The notes below the pieces were generated by a model. It had not been told where the DNA came from. It saw only the letters and a list, made by a program, of their open reading frames with translations, and did no database searches. Shown piece after piece: positions 24,779 to 37,052 of a stretch of DNA of 64,000 nt. This DNA is from Actinokineospora terrae. Lineage in GTDB: Bacteria > Actinomycetota > Actinomycetes > Mycobacteriales > Pseudonocardiaceae. How positions within the stretch are numbered: the stretch's first letter is position 1; every line of letters begins with the position of its first letter. The DNA lies in assembly GCF_900111175.1 (NCBI RefSeq), contig NZ_FOGI01000005.1, forward strand, positions 124,001 through 188,000. The letters run 5' to 3'. The position numbers and the translations under genes are program-made.

Positions 24779-25249
24779 ATGCCCCGTAAGGGACCGGCCC
24801 CGAAGCGGCCGCTGATCTCCGACCCGGTGTACAGCTCGCCGCTGGTCACCCAGCTCATCAACAAGGTGCTCAAGGACGGCAAGCGCTCGGTCGCCGAGCG
24901 CATCGTCTACGGCGCCCTCGAGGGTGCCCGCGACAAGACCGGTACCGACCCGGTCGTCACGCTCAAGCGCGCTCTCGACAACGTGAAGCCGACGCTGGAG
25001 GTCAAGAGCCGCCGCGTCGGTGGTGCGACCTACCAGGTGCCGATCGAGGTCAAGCCGGGTCGCTCGACGACCCTGGCGCTGCGCTGGCTGGTGTCGTTCT
25101 CCCAGGCCCGCCGCGAGAAGACCATGATCGAGCGGCTGATGAACGAGCTTCTCGACGCCTCCAACGGTCTTGGCGCCAGCGTCAAGCGCCGCGAGGACAC
25201 GCACAAGATGGCTGAGTCCAACAAGGCCTTCGCCCACTACCGCTGGTGA
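24779..25249 (+). CDS. rpsG: 30S ribosomal protein S7
   Basis: Primary 16S rRNA-binding protein that nucleates the 30S head (156 aa, standard length). The start [12 protein letters not shown] and the blocks [18 protein letters not shown] and [13 protein letters not shown] are typical; the end KAFAHYRW is the usual bacterial ending. It starts one base after rpsL, so translation is probably coupled. In other bacteria S7 represses this operon by binding its mRNA; whether that holds here is not shown. Confidence 0.99.
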   Translation: MPRKGPAPKRPLISDPVYSSPLVTQLINKVLKDGKRSVAERIVYGALEGARDKTGTDPVVTLKRALDNVKPTLEVKSRRVGGATYQVPIEVKPGRSTTLALRWLVSFSQARREKTMIERLMNELLDASNGLGASVKRREDTHKMAESNKAFAHYRW

Positions 25250-25254
25250 TCACG

Positions 25255-25278
25255 GGCGTCCGCCATCCGGTGGACGCC
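25255..25278 (+). promoter_or_regulatory. hairpin between rpsG and fusA
   Basis: A 10-bp stem (25255-25264 with 25269-25278, one G-U pair) with loop ATCC fills the middle of the 66-bp gap between rpsG and fusA. There is no U-run. It may be an mRNA processing or translational control site. Confidence 0.45.
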
Positions 25279-25315
25279 TCAGCGGCGCCGTAGCTCAAGG
25301 ACAGGGGAAGAACCC

Positions 25316-27421
25316 GTGGCACTCGACGTGCTGACCGACCTGGCCAAGGTCCGCAACATCGGGATCATGGCCCACATCGACGCGGGCAAGACCACGACGA
25401 CCGAGCGGATCCTCTTCTACACGGGGATCAGCTACAAGATCGGCGAGGTGCACGACGGCGCCGCGGTCATGGACTGGATGGAGCAGGAGCAGGAGCGGGG
25501 CATCACGATCACCTCGGCTGCCACCACCTGCTACTGGAAAGACCACCAGATCAACATCATCGACACCCCGGGGCACGTCGACTTCACCGTCGAGGTGGAG
25601 CGGTCCCTGCGGGTGCTCGACGGTGCCGTCGCGGTGTTCGACGGCAAGGAAGGTGTCGAGCCCCAGTCCGAGCAGGTCTGGCGCCAGGCATCGAAGTACG
25701 ACGTCCCGCGCATCTGCTTCGTCAACAAGATGGACAAGCTGGGCGCGGACTTCTACTTCACCGTGCGCACCATCTCCGAGCGCCTCGGCGCCAAGCCGCT
25801 GCCCATCCAGATCCCGATCGGTGCCGAGGGCGACTTCATCGGCGTCGTCGACCTGGTCGAGATGCGGGCGCTGACCTGGCGCGGTGAGGTGAAGAAGGGC
25901 GAGGACTACACGATCGAGGCGATCCCGGAAGACCTGCTGGAGACCGCGCAGGAGTACCGGGACGCCCTGATCGAGGCGGTCGCCGAGACCGACGACGAGC
26001 TCATGGAGCTCTACCTCGGTGGCGAGGAGCTGTCGGTCGAGCAGATCAAGACCGGCATCCGCAAGATCGTCACCGACGCGACCGCGTACCCGGTGCTCTG
26101 CGGCTCGGCGTTCAAGAACAAGGGCGTGCAGCCCATGCTCGACGCCGTGATCGACTACCTGCCGTCGCCGCTGGACGTCCCCGCCGTCGAGGGCACGCTG
26201 CAGGACGGCGAGACCAAGGTGACCCGCAGGCCCAGCGTGGAGGAGCCGTTCTCCGGGCTGGCCTTCAAGATCGCCTCGCACCCGTTCTTCGGCAAGCTCA
26301 CCTACGTCCGCGTCTACTCGGGACGGGTCGCCTCCGGTGCCCAGGTCATCAACTCGACCAAGGACCGCAAGGAGCGCATCGGGAAGCTCTTCCAGATGCA
26401 CGCCAACAAGGAGCAGCCGGTCGACGAGGCCATCGCCGGGCACATCTACGCCGTCATCGGGCTCAAGGACACCACCACCGGTGAGACCCTGTCCGACCCG
26501 GCGAACCCGATCGTGCTCGAGTCGATGACCTTCCCGGACCCGGTCATCCAGGTCGCCATCGAGCCCAAGACCAAGGCCGACCAGGAGAAGCTGGGCACCG
26601 CGATCCAGAAGCTGGCCGAGGAGGACCCCACCTTCAAGGTCAGCCTGGACGAGGAGACCGGCCAGACGATCATCGCGGGCATGGGCGAGCTCCACCTGGA
26701 CATCCTGGTGGACCGCATGCGCCGCGAGTTCAAGGTCGAGGCCAACATCGGCAAGCCGCAGGTGGCCTACCGCGAGACCATCCGCAAGACGGTCGAGAAG
26801 CTGGACTACACCCACAAGAAGCAGACCGGTGGGTCGGGCCAGTTCGCGAAGGTCGTCATCAAGCTCGAGCCGCTCGACACCACGACCAGCGACGGCGCGC
26901 TCTACGAGTTCGCCAACGGGGTCACCGGTGGCCGCGTCCCGCGCGAGTACATCCCCTCGGTCGACGCCGGTGCGCAGGACGCCATGCAGTACGGTGTTCT
27001 CGCCGGTTACCCGCTCGTGGGGCTGAAGCTGACGCTGCTCGACGGTGCCTACCACGAGGTGGACTCCTCCGAGATGGCGTTCAAGGTCGCCGGTTCCATG
27101 GCGCTCAAGGAGGCTGCCCGCAAGGCAGGCCCCGTGATCCTGGAGCCGATGATGGCGGTCGAGGTGACCACGCCCGAGGACTACATGGGCGATGTCATCG
27201 GCGACCTGAACTCCCGCCGCGGCCAGATCCAGGCCATGGAGGAGCGCAGCGGGGCCCGCATCGTCAAGGCGCTGGTGCCGCTGTCTGAGATGTTCGGGTA
27301 CGTGGGCGACCTGCGGTCCAAGACCCAGGGCCGCGCCAACTACTCGATGGTGTTCGACTCCTACGCCGAGGTTCCCGCGAACGTGGCGAAGGAAATCATC
27401 GCCAAGGCGACGGGGGAGTAG
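25316..27421 (+). CDS. fusA: elongation factor G
   Basis: GTPase that drives ribosomal translocation (701 aa). GTG 25316 follows GGGGAAG. G1 is AHIDAGKT at residues 19-26, the G3 box is DTPGHVDFT and the G4 box is NKMDK. The domain IV region (GGSGQFAKV) and C-terminal domain V ([14 protein letters not shown]) are complete. It is the third gene of the str operon and is followed by tuf after 136 bp. Confidence 0.99.
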   Translation: MALDVLTDLAKVRNIGIMAHIDAGKTTTTERILFYTGISYKIGEVHDGAAVMDWMEQEQERGITITSAATTCYWKDHQINIIDTPGHVDFTVEVERSLRVLDGAVAVFDGKEGVEPQSEQVWRQASKYDVPRICFVNKMDKLGADFYFTVRTISERLGAKPLPIQIPIGAEGDFIGVVDLVEMRALTWRGEVKKGEDYTIEAIPEDLLETAQEYRDALIEAVAETDDELMELYLGGEELSVEQIKTGIRKIVTDATAYPVLCGSAFKNKGVQPMLDAVIDYLPSPLDVPAVEGTLQDGETKVTRRPSVEEPFSGLAFKIASHPFFGKLTYVRVYSGRVASGAQVINSTKDRKERIGKLFQMHANKEQPVDEAIAGHIYAVIGLKDTTTGETLSDPANPIVLESMTFPDPVIQVAIEPKTKADQEKLGTAIQKLAEEDPTFKVSLDEETGQTIIAGMGELHLDILVDRMRREFKVEANIGKPQVAYRETIRKTVEKLDYTHKKQTGGSGQFAKVVIKLEPLDTTTSDGALYEFANGVTGGRVPREYIPSVDAGAQDAMQYGVLAGYPLVGLKLTLLDGAYHEVDSSEMAFKVAGSMALKEAARKAGPVILEPMMAVEVTTPEDYMGDVIGDLNSRRGQIQAMEERSGARIVKALVPLSEMFGYVGDLRSKTQGRANYSMVFDSYAEVPANVAKEIIAKATGE

Positions 27422-27437
27422 TCCCCTACCCGCGTAA

Positions 27438-27458
27438 GCGGGGCCACCTCGGCCCCGC
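27438..27458 (+). promoter_or_regulatory. hairpin between fusA and tuf
   Basis: GCGGGGCC (27438-27445) / GGCCCCGC (27451-27458) with loop ACCTC lies 17 bp after the fusA stop. It may give partial termination, so that tuf is made both by read-through and from its own promoter. A -10-like GATAAT sits at 27499-27504, but no -35 is evident. Confidence 0.45.
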
Positions 27459-27557
27459 GGCCCGCAACAGACCCAGATAGCCGCTCCCGGGCCGGGCAGA
27501 TAATGTCCGGCTCGGAAGTGGAACAGAGCAGCAGATCCAGTCCAGGAGGACAGTCCA

Positions 27558-28751
<1,194 letters not shown>

Positions 28752-28758
28752 TGCCACC

Positions 28759-28788
28759 GGGGGTCGGACCAGGCGGTCCGACCCCCCG
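28759..28788 (+). terminator. terminator after tuf
   Basis: A 12-bp stem, 28759-28770 with 28775-28786, loop AGGC, then a short ATTT, begins 8 bp after the tuf stop. It closes the str operon. Confidence 0.8.
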
Positions 28789-28790
28789 AT

Positions 28791-28820
28791 TTGGATCGTC
28801 ACACCTGCGTGTGGCATCCT
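28791..28820 (+). promoter_or_regulatory. candidate S10 operon promoter (TTGGAT-N18-CATCCT)
   Basis: TTGGAT (28791-28796) and CATCCT (28815-28820) are 18 bp apart, directly after the tuf terminator. Transcription would start near 28827, about 257 nt before rpsJ. This is the best candidate in the 332-bp gap 28752-29083, though both boxes are imperfect. Confidence 0.45.
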
Positions 28821-28840
28821 TCATGGGTTGCTCGTCGCGG

Positions 28841-28898
28841 GGCGGCCGGGTTCCACGTACCGGCCGCCTCCGCGTGGGAGCCGGGGTGTCAGCACCCC
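28841..28898 (+). promoter_or_regulatory. two hairpins in the S10 operon leader
   Basis: First stem: GGCGGCCGG (28841-28849) / CCGGCCGCC (28860-28868), loop 10 nt. Second stem: GGGGTG (28883-28888) / CACCCC (28893-28898), loop TCAG. Both fall in the predicted rpsJ leader. In several bacteria L4 controls this operon through leader structure; here only the structure is seen and the role is inference. Confidence 0.5.
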
Positions 28899-29083
28899 TC
28901 TAGACAACAGATGCTCGGCTTGCCCAAGGATTTCGTCCAAGGGACCGCCATGCGACACGGGCGCGACACGCCCGACCGCGTGGACCGGGAGCCGCGGGAT
29001 CGCAGCATGTGAACAGGGAAGCGGCGCGGTTCGGCCTGACAGGTCTGCCGACATCGCAACGACAAGAGGAACGGCAAGCCACC

Positions 29084-29389
29084 ATGGCGGGACAGAAGAT
29101 CCGCATCCGGCTCAAGGCCTACGACCACGAGGCGATCGACGCGTCCGCGCGAAAGATCGTGGAGACCGTGACGCGCACCGGCGCACGGGTCGTGGGGCCA
29201 GTGCCGCTGCCCACGGAGAAGAACGTCTACTGCGTCATCCGCTCGCCGCACAAGTACAAGGACTCGCGCGAGCACTTCGAGATGCGCACGCACAAGCGTC
29301 TCATCGACATCCTCGACCCGACCCCGAAGACGGTCGACGCGCTCATGCGCATCGATCTGCCTGCGAGTGTCGACGTCAACATCCAGTAA
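29084..29389 (+). CDS. rpsJ: 30S ribosomal protein S10
   Basis: Protein of the 30S head, also the NusE partner in antitermination complexes (101 aa). The start is placed at ATG 29084 because [19 protein letters not shown] is the family's N-terminus; an upstream in-frame extension is not conserved in type. The blocks [20 protein letters not shown] and [20 protein letters not shown] are typical. The ribosome site AGAGGA lies rather far upstream (about 13 nt). First gene of the S10 operon. Confidence 0.98.
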   Translation: MAGQKIRIRLKAYDHEAIDASARKIVETVTRTGARVVGPVPLPTEKNVYCVIRSPHKYKDSREHFEMRTHKRLIDILDPTPKTVDALMRIDLPASVDVNIQ

Positions 29390-29424
29390 GCGTGCGGCGC
29401 TGAGCGGCGGAGAGAAACACAGTC

Positions 29425-30075
29425 ATGTCTGACAGGCAGATGAAGGGAATCCTGGGCACCAAGCTCGGGATGACCCAGGTCTTCGACGAGAACAACCGGA
29501 TCGTCCCGGTCACCGTCGTCAAGGCGGGGCCCAACGTGGTCACGCAGGTGCGCACCCAGGACAGCGACGGCTACGTCGCCGTCCAGCTCGCGTACGGCGC
29601 CATCGACCCGCGCAAGGTGAACAAGCCCGAGGCAGGGCACTTCACCAAGGCCGGTGTCACCCCGCGCCGCGTGCTCGCTGAGCTGCGCACCACCGACGCC
29701 GCGTCCTACGAGCTCGGCCAGGAGATCACCGCTGAGGTGTTCGAGGCCGGTCAGGTGGTCGACGCGACCGGTACGACCAAGGGCAAGGGCACCGCTGGTG
29801 TCATGAAGCGCCACGGCTTCAAGGGCCTCGGCGCCTCGCACGGCACCCAGCGCAAGCACCGCTCGCCCGGCTCCATCGGCGGCTGCGCCACCCCGGGCCG
29901 CGTCTTCAAGGGTCTGCGCATGGCGGGCCGCATGGGCCACGTGCGCGTGACCACCCAGAACCTCACGGTGCACCAGGTGGACGCCGAGTCCGGCCTGATC
30001 CTGCTCAAGGGCGCCGTTCCCGGCCCCAAGGGCGGTCTGGTGTTCCTCAAGACTGCCGCGAAGGGCGGTGCCTGA
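29425..30075 (+). CDS. rplC: 50S ribosomal protein L3
   Basis: Early-assembly 23S rRNA-binding protein near the peptidyl transferase centre (216 aa). It has the actinobacterial start [15 protein letters not shown] and the loop [19 protein letters not shown]. The Cys in GGCATP, whose change to Arg gives linezolid resistance in M. tuberculosis, is wild-type. A GGAGAG ribosome site precedes the ATG. The stop overlaps the rplD start by one base (TGATG). Confidence 0.99.
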   Translation: MSDRQMKGILGTKLGMTQVFDENNRIVPVTVVKAGPNVVTQVRTQDSDGYVAVQLAYGAIDPRKVNKPEAGHFTKAGVTPRRVLAELRTTDAASYELGQEITAEVFEAGQVVDATGTTKGKGTAGVMKRHGFKGLGASHGTQRKHRSPGSIGGCATPGRVFKGLRMAGRMGHVRVTTQNLTVHQVDAESGLILLKGAVPGPKGGLVFLKTAAKGGA

Positions 30076-30758
30076 TGAGCAGCGTTGACATCAAGGCCCC
30101 TGGCGGCAAGACCGACGGCAGCGTCGAGCTGCCCGCCGAGATCTTCGACGTCCAGGCCAACGTGCCGCTGATGCACCAGGTCGTGGTGGCCCAGCTGGCC
30201 GCGGCCCGCCAGGGCACGCACTCCACCAAGACCCGCGGCGAGGTCTCCGGCGGCGGCAAGAAGCCGTACCGCCAGAAGGGCACCGGCCGCGCCCGCCAGG
30301 GCTCGACCCGCGCGCCGCAGTTCGTCGGCGGTGGCGTGGTCCACGGCCCGCAGCCGCGCGACTACTCGCAGCGCACCCCGAAGAAGATGAAGGCCGCCGC
30401 CCTGCGCGGTGCCCTCTCCGACCGGGCGCGCGCGGGCCAGGTGCACGTGGTGACCGGCCTGGTGGACGGGGACACCCCGTCGACCAAGACCGCCCGCCTG
30501 CTGCTGGAGTCGATCACCAGCGCCCGGCGCGTGCTGGTCGTGCTGACCCGCGACGAGGACGTCGCCTGGGTGTCGGTGCGCAACCTGCCGCACGTGCACG
30601 TGATCGCGCCCGACCAGCTCAACACCTATGACGTGCTGGTCAACGACGACGTGGTGTTCACCAAGGCCGCCTACGACGACTTCCTGTCCCGGCCGGTCAA
30701 GGTCGGCAAGGCCAGGGCCACCTCGGCCGAGGCCGCGAAGTCCGAGGAGGACAAGTGA
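30075..30758 (+). CDS. rplD: 50S ribosomal protein L4
   Basis: Exit-tunnel protein (227 aa). The tunnel loop is conserved ([20 protein letters not shown]), which is where macrolide resistance changes occur. The C-terminus ends in a short Ala/Ser/Glu-rich tail. It overlaps rplC by one base and rplW by four (GTGA), so translation is coupled on both sides. L4 is the classical autoregulator of the S10 operon in gamma-proteobacteria. Confidence 0.99.
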   Translation: MSSVDIKAPGGKTDGSVELPAEIFDVQANVPLMHQVVVAQLAAARQGTHSTKTRGEVSGGGKKPYRQKGTGRARQGSTRAPQFVGGGVVHGPQPRDYSQRTPKKMKAAALRGALSDRARAGQVHVVTGLVDGDTPSTKTARLLLESITSARRVLVVLTRDEDVAWVSVRNLPHVHVIAPDQLNTYDVLVNDDVVFTKAAYDDFLSRPVKVGKARATSAEAAKSEEDK

Positions 30759-31054
30759 TCCCCGACCCCCGAGACATCCTTCTCGCGCCGGTGATCTCCG
30801 AGAAGTCCTACGGGCTCCTCGAGGAGAACAAGTACACCTTCGTGGTGCACCCGGACGCCAACAAGACCGCCATCAAGATCGCGGTGGAGAAGGTTTTCGG
30901 CGTCAAGGTCGTCAGCGTCAACACGCTGAACCGCAACGGCAAGCGCAAGCGGACCCGCACCGGGTACGGCAAGCGCAAGGACACCAAGCGGGCAATCGTG
31001 ACGCTGTCCGCCGAGAGCAAGCCGATCGAGATCTTCGGCGGCCCGGCCGCGTAA
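30755..31054 (+). CDS. rplW: 50S ribosomal protein L23
   Basis: Exit-port protein that docks trigger factor and SRP (99 aa). GTG 30755 overlaps the rplD stop by four bases. The sequence shows [20 protein letters not shown] and the basic loop [20 protein letters not shown], as in other actinobacteria. rplB follows 14 bp later. Confidence 0.98.
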   Translation: MIPDPRDILLAPVISEKSYGLLEENKYTFVVHPDANKTAIKIAVEKVFGVKVVSVNTLNRNGKRKRTRTGYGKRKDTKRAIVTLSAESKPIEIFGGPAA

Positions 31055-31068
31055 GGGACTGAGCAGAC

Positions 31069-31905
31069 ATGGGTATCCGCAAGTACAAGCCGACGACCCC
31101 GGGTCGTCGCGGCGCCAGTGTCTCGGACTTCGCCGAGATCACGCGGTCGACGCCGGAGAAGTCACTGATCCGTCCGCTGCACGGACGGGGCGGTCGCAAC
31201 GCGCACGGCAAGATCACCACCCGGCACAAGGGTGGCGGTCACAAGCGCGCGTACCGACTGATCGACTTCCGGCGCAACGACAAGGACGGTGTGCCAGCCA
31301 AGGTCGCGCACATCGAGTACGACCCCAACCGCACCGCGCGCATCGCGCTGCTGCACTACGCCGACGGCGAGAAGCGCTACATCATCGCGCCGAACAAGCT
31401 GTCGCAGGGCGACCCGATTGAGAACGGCCCCCGCGCCGACATCAAGCCGGGCAACAACCTGCCGCTGCGCAACATCCCGGTCGGCACCGTGATCCACGCG
31501 ATCGAGCTCCGCCCCGGTGGCGGCGCGAAGATCGCGCGGTCCGCGGGCACCAGCGTGCAGCTGGTCGCCAAGGACGGTCCGTACGCGCAGCTGCGCATGC
31601 CCTCCGGCGAGATCCGCAACGTCGACGTGCGCTGCCGCGCCACCGTCGGCGAGGTCGGCAACGCCGAGCACTCCAACATCAACTGGGGCAAGGCGGGCCG
31701 CATGCGCTGGAAGGGCCGCCGCCCGACCGTCCGCGGTGTCGCGATGAACCCGGTCGACCACCCGCACGGTGGTGGTGAGGGCAAGACCTCCGGTGGTCGC
31801 CACCCGGTGAACCCGGCCGGTAAGCCCGAGGGCCGCACCCGCAGCCGCAAGAAGGCCAGCGACAAGATGATCGTCCGCCGCCGCCGTACCGGCAAGAAGC
31901 GCTGA
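31069..31905 (+). CDS. rplB: 50S ribosomal protein L2
   Basis: Highly conserved 23S-binding protein needed for subunit joining and peptidyl transfer (278 aa). It starts [15 protein letters not shown]. The C-terminal signature [17 protein letters not shown] carries the conserved His of the peptidyl transferase region. The extreme C-terminus is Lys/Arg-rich. It lies 14 bp after rplW and 16 bp before rpsS. Confidence 0.99.
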   Translation: MGIRKYKPTTPGRRGASVSDFAEITRSTPEKSLIRPLHGRGGRNAHGKITTRHKGGGHKRAYRLIDFRRNDKDGVPAKVAHIEYDPNRTARIALLHYADGEKRYIIAPNKLSQGDPIENGPRADIKPGNNLPLRNIPVGTVIHAIELRPGGGAKIARSAGTSVQLVAKDGPYAQLRMPSGEIRNVDVRCRATVGEVGNAEHSNINWGKAGRMRWKGRRPTVRGVAMNPVDHPHGGGEGKTSGGRHPVNPAGKPEGRTRSRKKASDKMIVRRRRTGKKR

Positions 31906-31921
31906 GCAGGAGGTTAAGACA

Positions 31922-32203
31922 ATGCCACGCAGCCTGAAGAAGGGCCCGTTCGTGGACGACCACCTGCTCAAGAAGGTGGACGTGCTCAACGAGTCCGGCA
32001 AGAAGACCGTCATCAAGACCTGGTCGCGTCGCTCCACGATCATCCCCGACATGCTGGGGCACACGATCGCGGTGCACGACGGCCGCAAGCACGTCCCGGT
32101 GTTCGTCTCCGAGGCCATGGTGGGGCACAAGCTGGGCGAGTTCGCCCCGACCCGCACCTTCAAGGGCCACATCAAGGACGACCGCAAGGCCCGTCGCCGC
32201 TAG
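31922..32203 (+). CDS. rpsS: 30S ribosomal protein S19
   Basis: 30S head protein contacting tRNA and the inter-subunit bridges (93 aa). [42 protein letters not shown] and [13 protein letters not shown] are canonical. A strong AGGAGG site precedes the ATG. Confidence 0.99.
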   Translation: MPRSLKKGPFVDDHLLKKVDVLNESGKKTVIKTWSRRSTIIPDMLGHTIAVHDGRKHVPVFVSEAMVGHKLGEFAPTRTFKGHIKDDRKARRR

Positions 32204-32253
32204 TCGGCGGCTCGATCACCAGAGCAAGCTAGAAGAGAGCAAGGGAAGCAGCG

Positions 32254-32682
32254 ATGAACGCCCGTAACGATGCCGAGGCGCAGGAAGAGTTTCCGCGCGC
32301 CGTGGCACGGGCTCGCTACGTTCGCGCCACGCCGATGAAGGTGCGCCGCGTCGTCGAGCTCATCAGGGGACGTAGCGCCAGCGAGGCCCTGGCCGTGCTC
32401 CGGTTCGCGCCGCAGGCAGCCAGCGACCCGGTGGCCAAGGTGCTCGCGAGCGCCGTCGCCAACGCAGAGAACAACCTCAACCTCGACCCCGACACCCTGT
32501 GGGTGGCCGTGGCGTACGTGGACGAGGGCCCGACGCTGAAGCGGTTCCGGCCGCGCGCCCAGGGGCGGGCGTACCGGATCCGCAAGCGCACGAGCCACAT
32601 CACGGTCGAGGTGGAGTCGCGTCCGGTGGTGGCCAAGCAGGCGCCCAAGCGCCGGACGAGCACGAAGGGTGGTGCCCGCTAG
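32254..32682 (+). CDS. rplV: 50S ribosomal protein L22
   Basis: Exit-tunnel protein (142 aa). The core begins at [22 protein letters not shown]; the tunnel hairpin [25 protein letters not shown] is intact. The N-terminus ([13 protein letters not shown]) and basic C-terminus ([15 protein letters not shown]) are somewhat longer than in E. coli. The stop TAG is directly followed by the rpsC ATG. Confidence 0.98.
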   Translation: MNARNDAEAQEEFPRAVARARYVRATPMKVRRVVELIRGRSASEALAVLRFAPQAASDPVAKVLASAVANAENNLNLDPDTLWVAVAYVDEGPTLKRFRPRAQGRAYRIRKRTSHITVEVESRPVVAKQAPKRRTSTKGGAR

Positions 32683-33510
<828 letters not shown>

Positions 33511-33513
33511 CCC

Positions 33514-33933
33514 ATGCTGATCCCGCGCAGGGTCAAGCACCGCAAGCAGCACCACCCCAAGCGGGCCGGTGCGGCCAAGGGCGGAACGAAGGTCACCTTC
33601 GGCGAGTTCGGCATCCAGGCGCTGGAGCCCGCTTACGTGACCAACCGGCAGATCGAGTCCGCGCGTATCGCCATCAACCGGCACATCCGCCGCGGTGGCA
33701 AGGTGTGGATCAACATCTTCCCGGACCGCCCGCTGACCAAGAAGCCCGCCGAGACCCGCATGGGTTCCGGCAAGGGCTCCCCGGAGTACTGGGTGGCCAA
33801 CGTCAAGCCGGGTCGCGTCGTCTTCGAGATGAGCTTCCCGAACGAGCAGGTCGCGCGCGAGGCGCTGCGTCGCGCCATCCACAAGCTCCCGATGAAGTGC
33901 CGGATCGTCACGCGTGAGGGTGGTGACTTCTGA
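33514..33933 (+). CDS. rplP: 50S ribosomal protein L16
   Basis: 23S-binding protein near the A-site tRNA elbow (139 aa). [41 protein letters not shown] and [13 protein letters not shown] are canonical. The stop overlaps rpmC by one base. Confidence 0.99.
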   Translation: MLIPRRVKHRKQHHPKRAGAAKGGTKVTFGEFGIQALEPAYVTNRQIESARIAINRHIRRGGKVWINIFPDRPLTKKPAETRMGSGKGSPEYWVANVKPGRVVFEMSFPNEQVAREALRRAIHKLPMKCRIVTREGGDF

Positions 33934-34178
33934 TGGCGGCGGGAACCACGTCCTCGGACCTGCGCGAGCTGACCGACGAGGAGCTGGTGCTGCGGCTGCG
34001 GGAGGCCAAGGAGGAGCTGTTCAACCTCCGCTTCCAGATGGCCACCGGGCAGCTGGACAACAACCGCAGGCTGCGGGTCGTCCGGCAGGACATCGCCCGG
34101 GTCTACACCGTGATGCGCGAGCGCGAGCTCGGCCTCTCGGCGTCCCCGGACGCGACCAGCAATGAAGGTGCTGCATGA
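33933..34178 (+). CDS. rpmC: 50S ribosomal protein L29
   Basis: Small helical protein at the exit port (81 aa). The core [33 protein letters not shown] is the family hairpin. The N-terminus and the Ala/Ser-rich C-terminus are longer than in E. coli L29 (63 aa), as is common in actinobacteria. It overlaps rplP by one base and rpsQ by four (ATGA). Confidence 0.97.
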   Translation: MAAGTTSSDLRELTDEELVLRLREAKEELFNLRFQMATGQLDNNRRLRVVRQDIARVYTVMRERELGLSASPDATSNEGAA

Positions 34179-34465
34179 GCGAGAACGAGACCGTGACCGA
34201 GACCGCGACCGACGTGCGCAACAACCGCAAGGTCCGCGAGGGCCTGGTCGTGTCCGACAAGATGGACAAGACCATCGTCGTCGCGCTCGAGGACCGCAAG
34301 AAGCACCCGCGCTACGCCAAGGTCCTGCGCTCCACCACCAAGGTGAAGGCGCACGACGAGGCGAACACCGCGGGTGTCGGTGACCGGGTCCTGCTGATGG
34401 AGACCCGCCCGCTGTCGGCGACCAAGCGCTGGCGGCTCGTGGAGATCCTCGAGAAGGCCAAGTAA
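34175..34465 (+). CDS. rpsQ: 30S ribosomal protein S17
   Basis: Primary 16S-binding OB-fold protein (96 aa). After a Thr/Glu-rich start, the core reads [26 protein letters not shown] and ends with the usual [14 protein letters not shown] 34175 overlaps rpmC by four bases. Last gene of the S10 group; a 71-bp gap with a hairpin separates it from rplN. Confidence 0.98.
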   Translation: MSENETVTETATDVRNNRKVREGLVVSDKMDKTIVVALEDRKKHPRYAKVLRSTTKVKAHDEANTAGVGDRVLLMETRPLSATKRWRLVEILEKAK

Positions 34466-34484
34466 GGGAAGACAGCTAGGCCGA

Positions 34485-34511
34485 GCCTGTCAGGTCGGAA
34501 ATCTGGCAGGC
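34485..34511 (+). promoter_or_regulatory. hairpin at S10/spc boundary
   Basis: GCCTGTCAG (34485-34493) / CTGGCAGGC (34503-34511), 9 bp with one U-G pair and a 9-nt loop, fills the rpsQ-rplN gap. This is the largest break between rplV and rpsN and may mark the S10/spc operon boundary. No clear promoter is seen. Confidence 0.4.
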
Positions 34512-34536
34512 CACGAATGGTCAGGGAGTTGAGCAC

Positions 34537-34905
34537 GTGATCCAGCAGGAGTCGCGGCTGCGCGTCGCCGACAACACCGGTGCGAAGGAAATCCTTTGCA
34601 TCCGTGTTCTCGGTGGCTCCGGCCGCCGCTACGCGGGTATCGGCGACATCATCGTCGCCACCGTCAAGGACGCGATCCCCGGTGCCGGTGTGAAGAAGGG
34701 TGACGTCGTCAAGGCGGTCATCGTCCGCACCGTCAAGGAGCGCCGTCGTCCGGACGGTTCCTACATCCGCTTCGACGAGAACGCGGCCGTCCTCATCAAG
34801 AACGAGGGCGAGCCCCGCGGGACCCGCATCTTCGGCCCGGTCGGCCGCGAGCTGCGCGACAAGAAGTTCATGAAGATCATCTCGCTCGCACCGGAGGTGC
34901 TCTGA
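34537..34905 (+). CDS. rplN: 50S ribosomal protein L14
   Basis: 23S-binding protein at the 50S interface, forming bridge B8 (122 aa, exact family length). GTG 34537 gives [19 protein letters not shown]. The blocks [20 protein letters not shown] and [13 protein letters not shown] are canonical. First gene of the spc operon; rplX starts one base after its stop. Confidence 0.99.
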   Translation: MIQQESRLRVADNTGAKEILCIRVLGGSGRRYAGIGDIIVATVKDAIPGAGVKKGDVVKAVIVRTVKERRRPDGSYIRFDENAAVLIKNEGEPRGTRIFGPVGRELRDKKFMKIISLAPEVL

Positions 34906-34906
34906 C

Positions 34907-35224
34907 ATGAAGATCAAAAAGGGTGACACCGTTGTCGTGATCTCCGGCAAGGACAAGGGCGCGAAGGGCAAGGTCATCCAGGCCTACCCGACCACCAACA
35001 AGGTCCTGGTCGAGGGCGTCAACCGGATCAAGAAGCACACCCGGATCTCGCAGACCCAGCGCGGCGCGCAGTCCGGCGGCATCGTGACCCAGGAAGCCCC
35101 GATCCACGTCAGCAACGTCATGCTGGTGGCCGACGGCAAGGCCGTCCGGGTCGGGTACGCGTTCAACGACGACGGCCGCAAGGTCCGCGTGGCCCGCGGC
35201 AAGGGCAACGGGAAGGAGATCTGA
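34907..35224 (+). CDS. rplX: 50S ribosomal protein L24
   Basis: Assembly-initiator protein of the 50S with a KOW motif (105 aa). [23 protein letters not shown] at the N-terminus is the KOW region. It starts one base after rplN and ends 2 bp before rplE. Confidence 0.98.
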   Translation: MKIKKGDTVVVISGKDKGAKGKVIQAYPTTNKVLVEGVNRIKKHTRISQTQRGAQSGGIVTQEAPIHVSNVMLVADGKAVRVGYAFNDDGRKVRVARGKGNGKEI

Positions 35225-35226
35225 TC

Positions 35227-35790
35227 ATGACTACCACTGAGAAGGTCATCCCGCGGCTCAAGACCCGCTACCGCGAAGAGATCGTCACCACCCTGCGGGG
35301 TGAGTTCGACTACGCGAACATCATGCAGATCCCCGGCGTGGTGAAGGTCGTCGTCAACATGGGTGTCGGCGACGCCGCCCGCGACGGCAAGCTCATCGAG
35401 GGCGCGGTCCGCGACCTGGCCACCATCACCGGCCAGAAGCCCGAGGTCCGCAAGGCCCGCAAGTCCATCGCGCAGTTCAAGCTGCGCGAGGGCATGCCGA
35501 TCGGCGCGCGCGTGACGCTGCGCGGCGACCGCATGTGGGAGTTCCTCGACCGCCTGCTGACGATCGCACTGCCCCGCATCCGCGACTTCCGCGGCCTGTC
35601 GGGCAAGCAGTTCGACGGCAACGGCAACTACACCTTCGGTCTCAACGAGCAGTCCATGTTCCACGAGATCGACCCCGACTCCATCGACCGGCAGCGCGGC
35701 ATGGACATCACCATCGTGACCACCGCGACCAACGACGAGGAGGGCCGGGCGCTGCTCAAGCACCTGGGCTTCCCCTTCAAGGAGCAGTGA
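35227..35790 (+). CDS. rplE: 50S ribosomal protein L5
   Basis: 5S rRNA-binding protein of the central protuberance (187 aa). [53 protein letters not shown] and [16 protein letters not shown] are all present. It is 3 bp from rpsN. Confidence 0.99.
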   Translation: MTTTEKVIPRLKTRYREEIVTTLRGEFDYANIMQIPGVVKVVVNMGVGDAARDGKLIEGAVRDLATITGQKPEVRKARKSIAQFKLREGMPIGARVTLRGDRMWEFLDRLLTIALPRIRDFRGLSGKQFDGNGNYTFGLNEQSMFHEIDPDSIDRQRGMDITIVTTATNDEEGRALLKHLGFPFKEQ

Positions 35791-35793
35791 TCC

Positions 35794-35979
35794 ATGGCTA
35801 AGAAGGCTCTGGTCGCCAAGGCAGCCCGCAAGCCCAAGTTCGCGGTCCGCGCCTACACCAGGTGCAACCGGTGCGGTCGCCCGCACTCGGTGTTCCGCAA
35901 GTTCGGGCTGTGCCGGATCTGCCTGCGGCAGATGGCACACCGCGGTGAACTCCCCGGCGTCAGCAAGTCCAGCTGGTAG
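35794..35979 (+). CDS. rpsN: 30S ribosomal protein S14, zinc-binding type
   Basis: Short (61 aa) type Z S14 with two CxxC pairs (C24/C27 and C40/C43) that bind one zinc ion. The ending [10 protein letters not shown] is typical. Actinobacteria often carry a second, zinc-free S14 elsewhere under Zur control; it is not in this window. The gene is followed by a strong hairpin in a 120-bp gap before rpsH. Confidence 0.98.
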   Translation: MAKKALVAKAARKPKFAVRAYTRCNRCGRPHSVFRKFGLCRICLRQMAHRGELPGVSKSSW

Positions 35980-35984
35980 GTGAA

Positions 35985-36021
35985 CCACTCGGGCCACTCC
36001 TGATCGGGAGTGGCCCAGTGG
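35985..36021 (+). terminator. strong hairpin between rpsN and rpsH
   Basis: GGGCCACTCC (35991-36000) / GGAGTGGCCC (36007-36016), extended by CCACT (35985-35989) / AGTGG (36017-36021) with one bulged base. The total is 15 bp with a 6-nt loop. There is no U-run. It begins 6 bp after the rpsN stop and could cause partial termination or mark a processing site within the spc operon. Confidence 0.5.
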
Positions 36022-36099
36022 TGCCTCACCGGCTTGTATCCCCCAGTTCGCCGTAGGCCCTCCCCTGGGAACCCCGGCGAGAAAGGTTGACAGGTCACC

Positions 36100-36498
36100 A
36101 TGACGATGACCGACCCGATCGCAGACTTCTTGACTCGTCTGCGCAATGCCAACTCGGCATACCACGACTCGGTCGTGCTGCCGCACAGCAAGCTCAAGGC
36201 GAACATCGCCGAGATCCTCAAGCGCGAGGGCTACATCGCGGGCTACCGCGACGAGGACGGCGAGAAGGGCAAGAACCTCGTCGTCGAGCTGAAGTACGGC
36301 CCGAACCGCGAGCGGAGCATCGCCGGTCTGCGACGGGTGTCCAAGCCCGGCCTGCGGGTGTACGCGAAGTCGACCAACCTGCCCAAGGTCCTCGGCGGCC
36401 TCGGCGTGGCCATCATCTCCACGTCCGGCGGCCTGCTGACCGAGCGCCAAGCCGGTAAGCAGGGCGTGGGCGGCGAAGTCCTCGCGTACGTCTGGTAA
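36100..36498 (+). CDS. rpsH: 30S ribosomal protein S8
   Basis: 16S-binding protein, translational repressor of the spc operon in E. coli (132 aa). [32 protein letters not shown] and the C-terminal block [26 protein letters not shown] are canonical. The ATG at 36100 is kept because [13 protein letters not shown] fits the family. rplF follows after 12 bp. Confidence 0.99.
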   Translation: MTMTDPIADFLTRLRNANSAYHDSVVLPHSKLKANIAEILKREGYIAGYRDEDGEKGKNLVVELKYGPNRERSIAGLRRVSKPGLRVYAKSTNLPKVLGGLGVAIISTSGGLLTERQAGKQGVGGEVLAYVW

Positions 36499-36510
36499 GG
36501 GGGAAACAGA

Positions 36511-37050
36511 ATGTCTCGCATCGGAAGGCTTCCGATCCCCGTCCCAGCCGGGGTTGACGTCACCATCGAGGGACAGAGCATCAGCGTGAAGGGCCCCAAG
36601 GGCACCCTGGCGCTGAGCGTGTCCGAGCCGATCACCGTGGAGCGCGCCGAGGACGGCACCCTCCAGGTCACCCGGCCCAACGACGAGCGGCAGAACCGGG
36701 CCCTGCACGGCCTGACCCGCTCGCTGGTCAACAACGTCGTCATCGGCGTCACCGCCGGTTACGAGAAGAAGATGGAGATCCACGGCGTCGGTTACCGCGT
36801 CGTGGCCAAGGGCTCCGACTTGGAGTTCGCGCTCGGCTACAGCCACCCGGTCAAGGTCACCGCCCCAGACGGCATCACCTTCGCGGTGGAGAGCCCGACC
36901 AAGTTCTCCGTCTCCGGCATCGACAAGCAGCGCGTCGGCGAGGTCGCGGCCAACATCCGCAAGCTGCGCAAGCCCGACCCGTACAAGGGCAAGGGCGTGC
37001 GGTACGCGGGCGAGAAGATCCGCCGCAAGGTCGGAAAGACGGGTAAGTGA
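36511..37050 (+). CDS. rplF: 50S ribosomal protein L6
   Basis: 23S-binding protein near the sarcin-ricin loop (179 aa). [17 protein letters not shown] and the C-terminal signature [16 protein letters not shown] are diagnostic. It lies 12 bp after rpsH and just before rplR. Confidence 0.99.
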   Translation: MSRIGRLPIPVPAGVDVTIEGQSISVKGPKGTLALSVSEPITVERAEDGTLQVTRPNDERQNRALHGLTRSLVNNVVIGVTAGYEKKMEIHGVGYRVVAKGSDLEFALGYSHPVKVTAPDGITFAVESPTKFSVSGIDKQRVGEVAANIRKLRKPDPYKGKGVRYAGEKIRRKVGKTGK

Positions 37051-37052
37051 TC

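Noticed and set aside
27499..27504. GATAAT before tuf as a promoter
   Set aside because: No -35 and no extended -10; too weak to list as a separate promoter.
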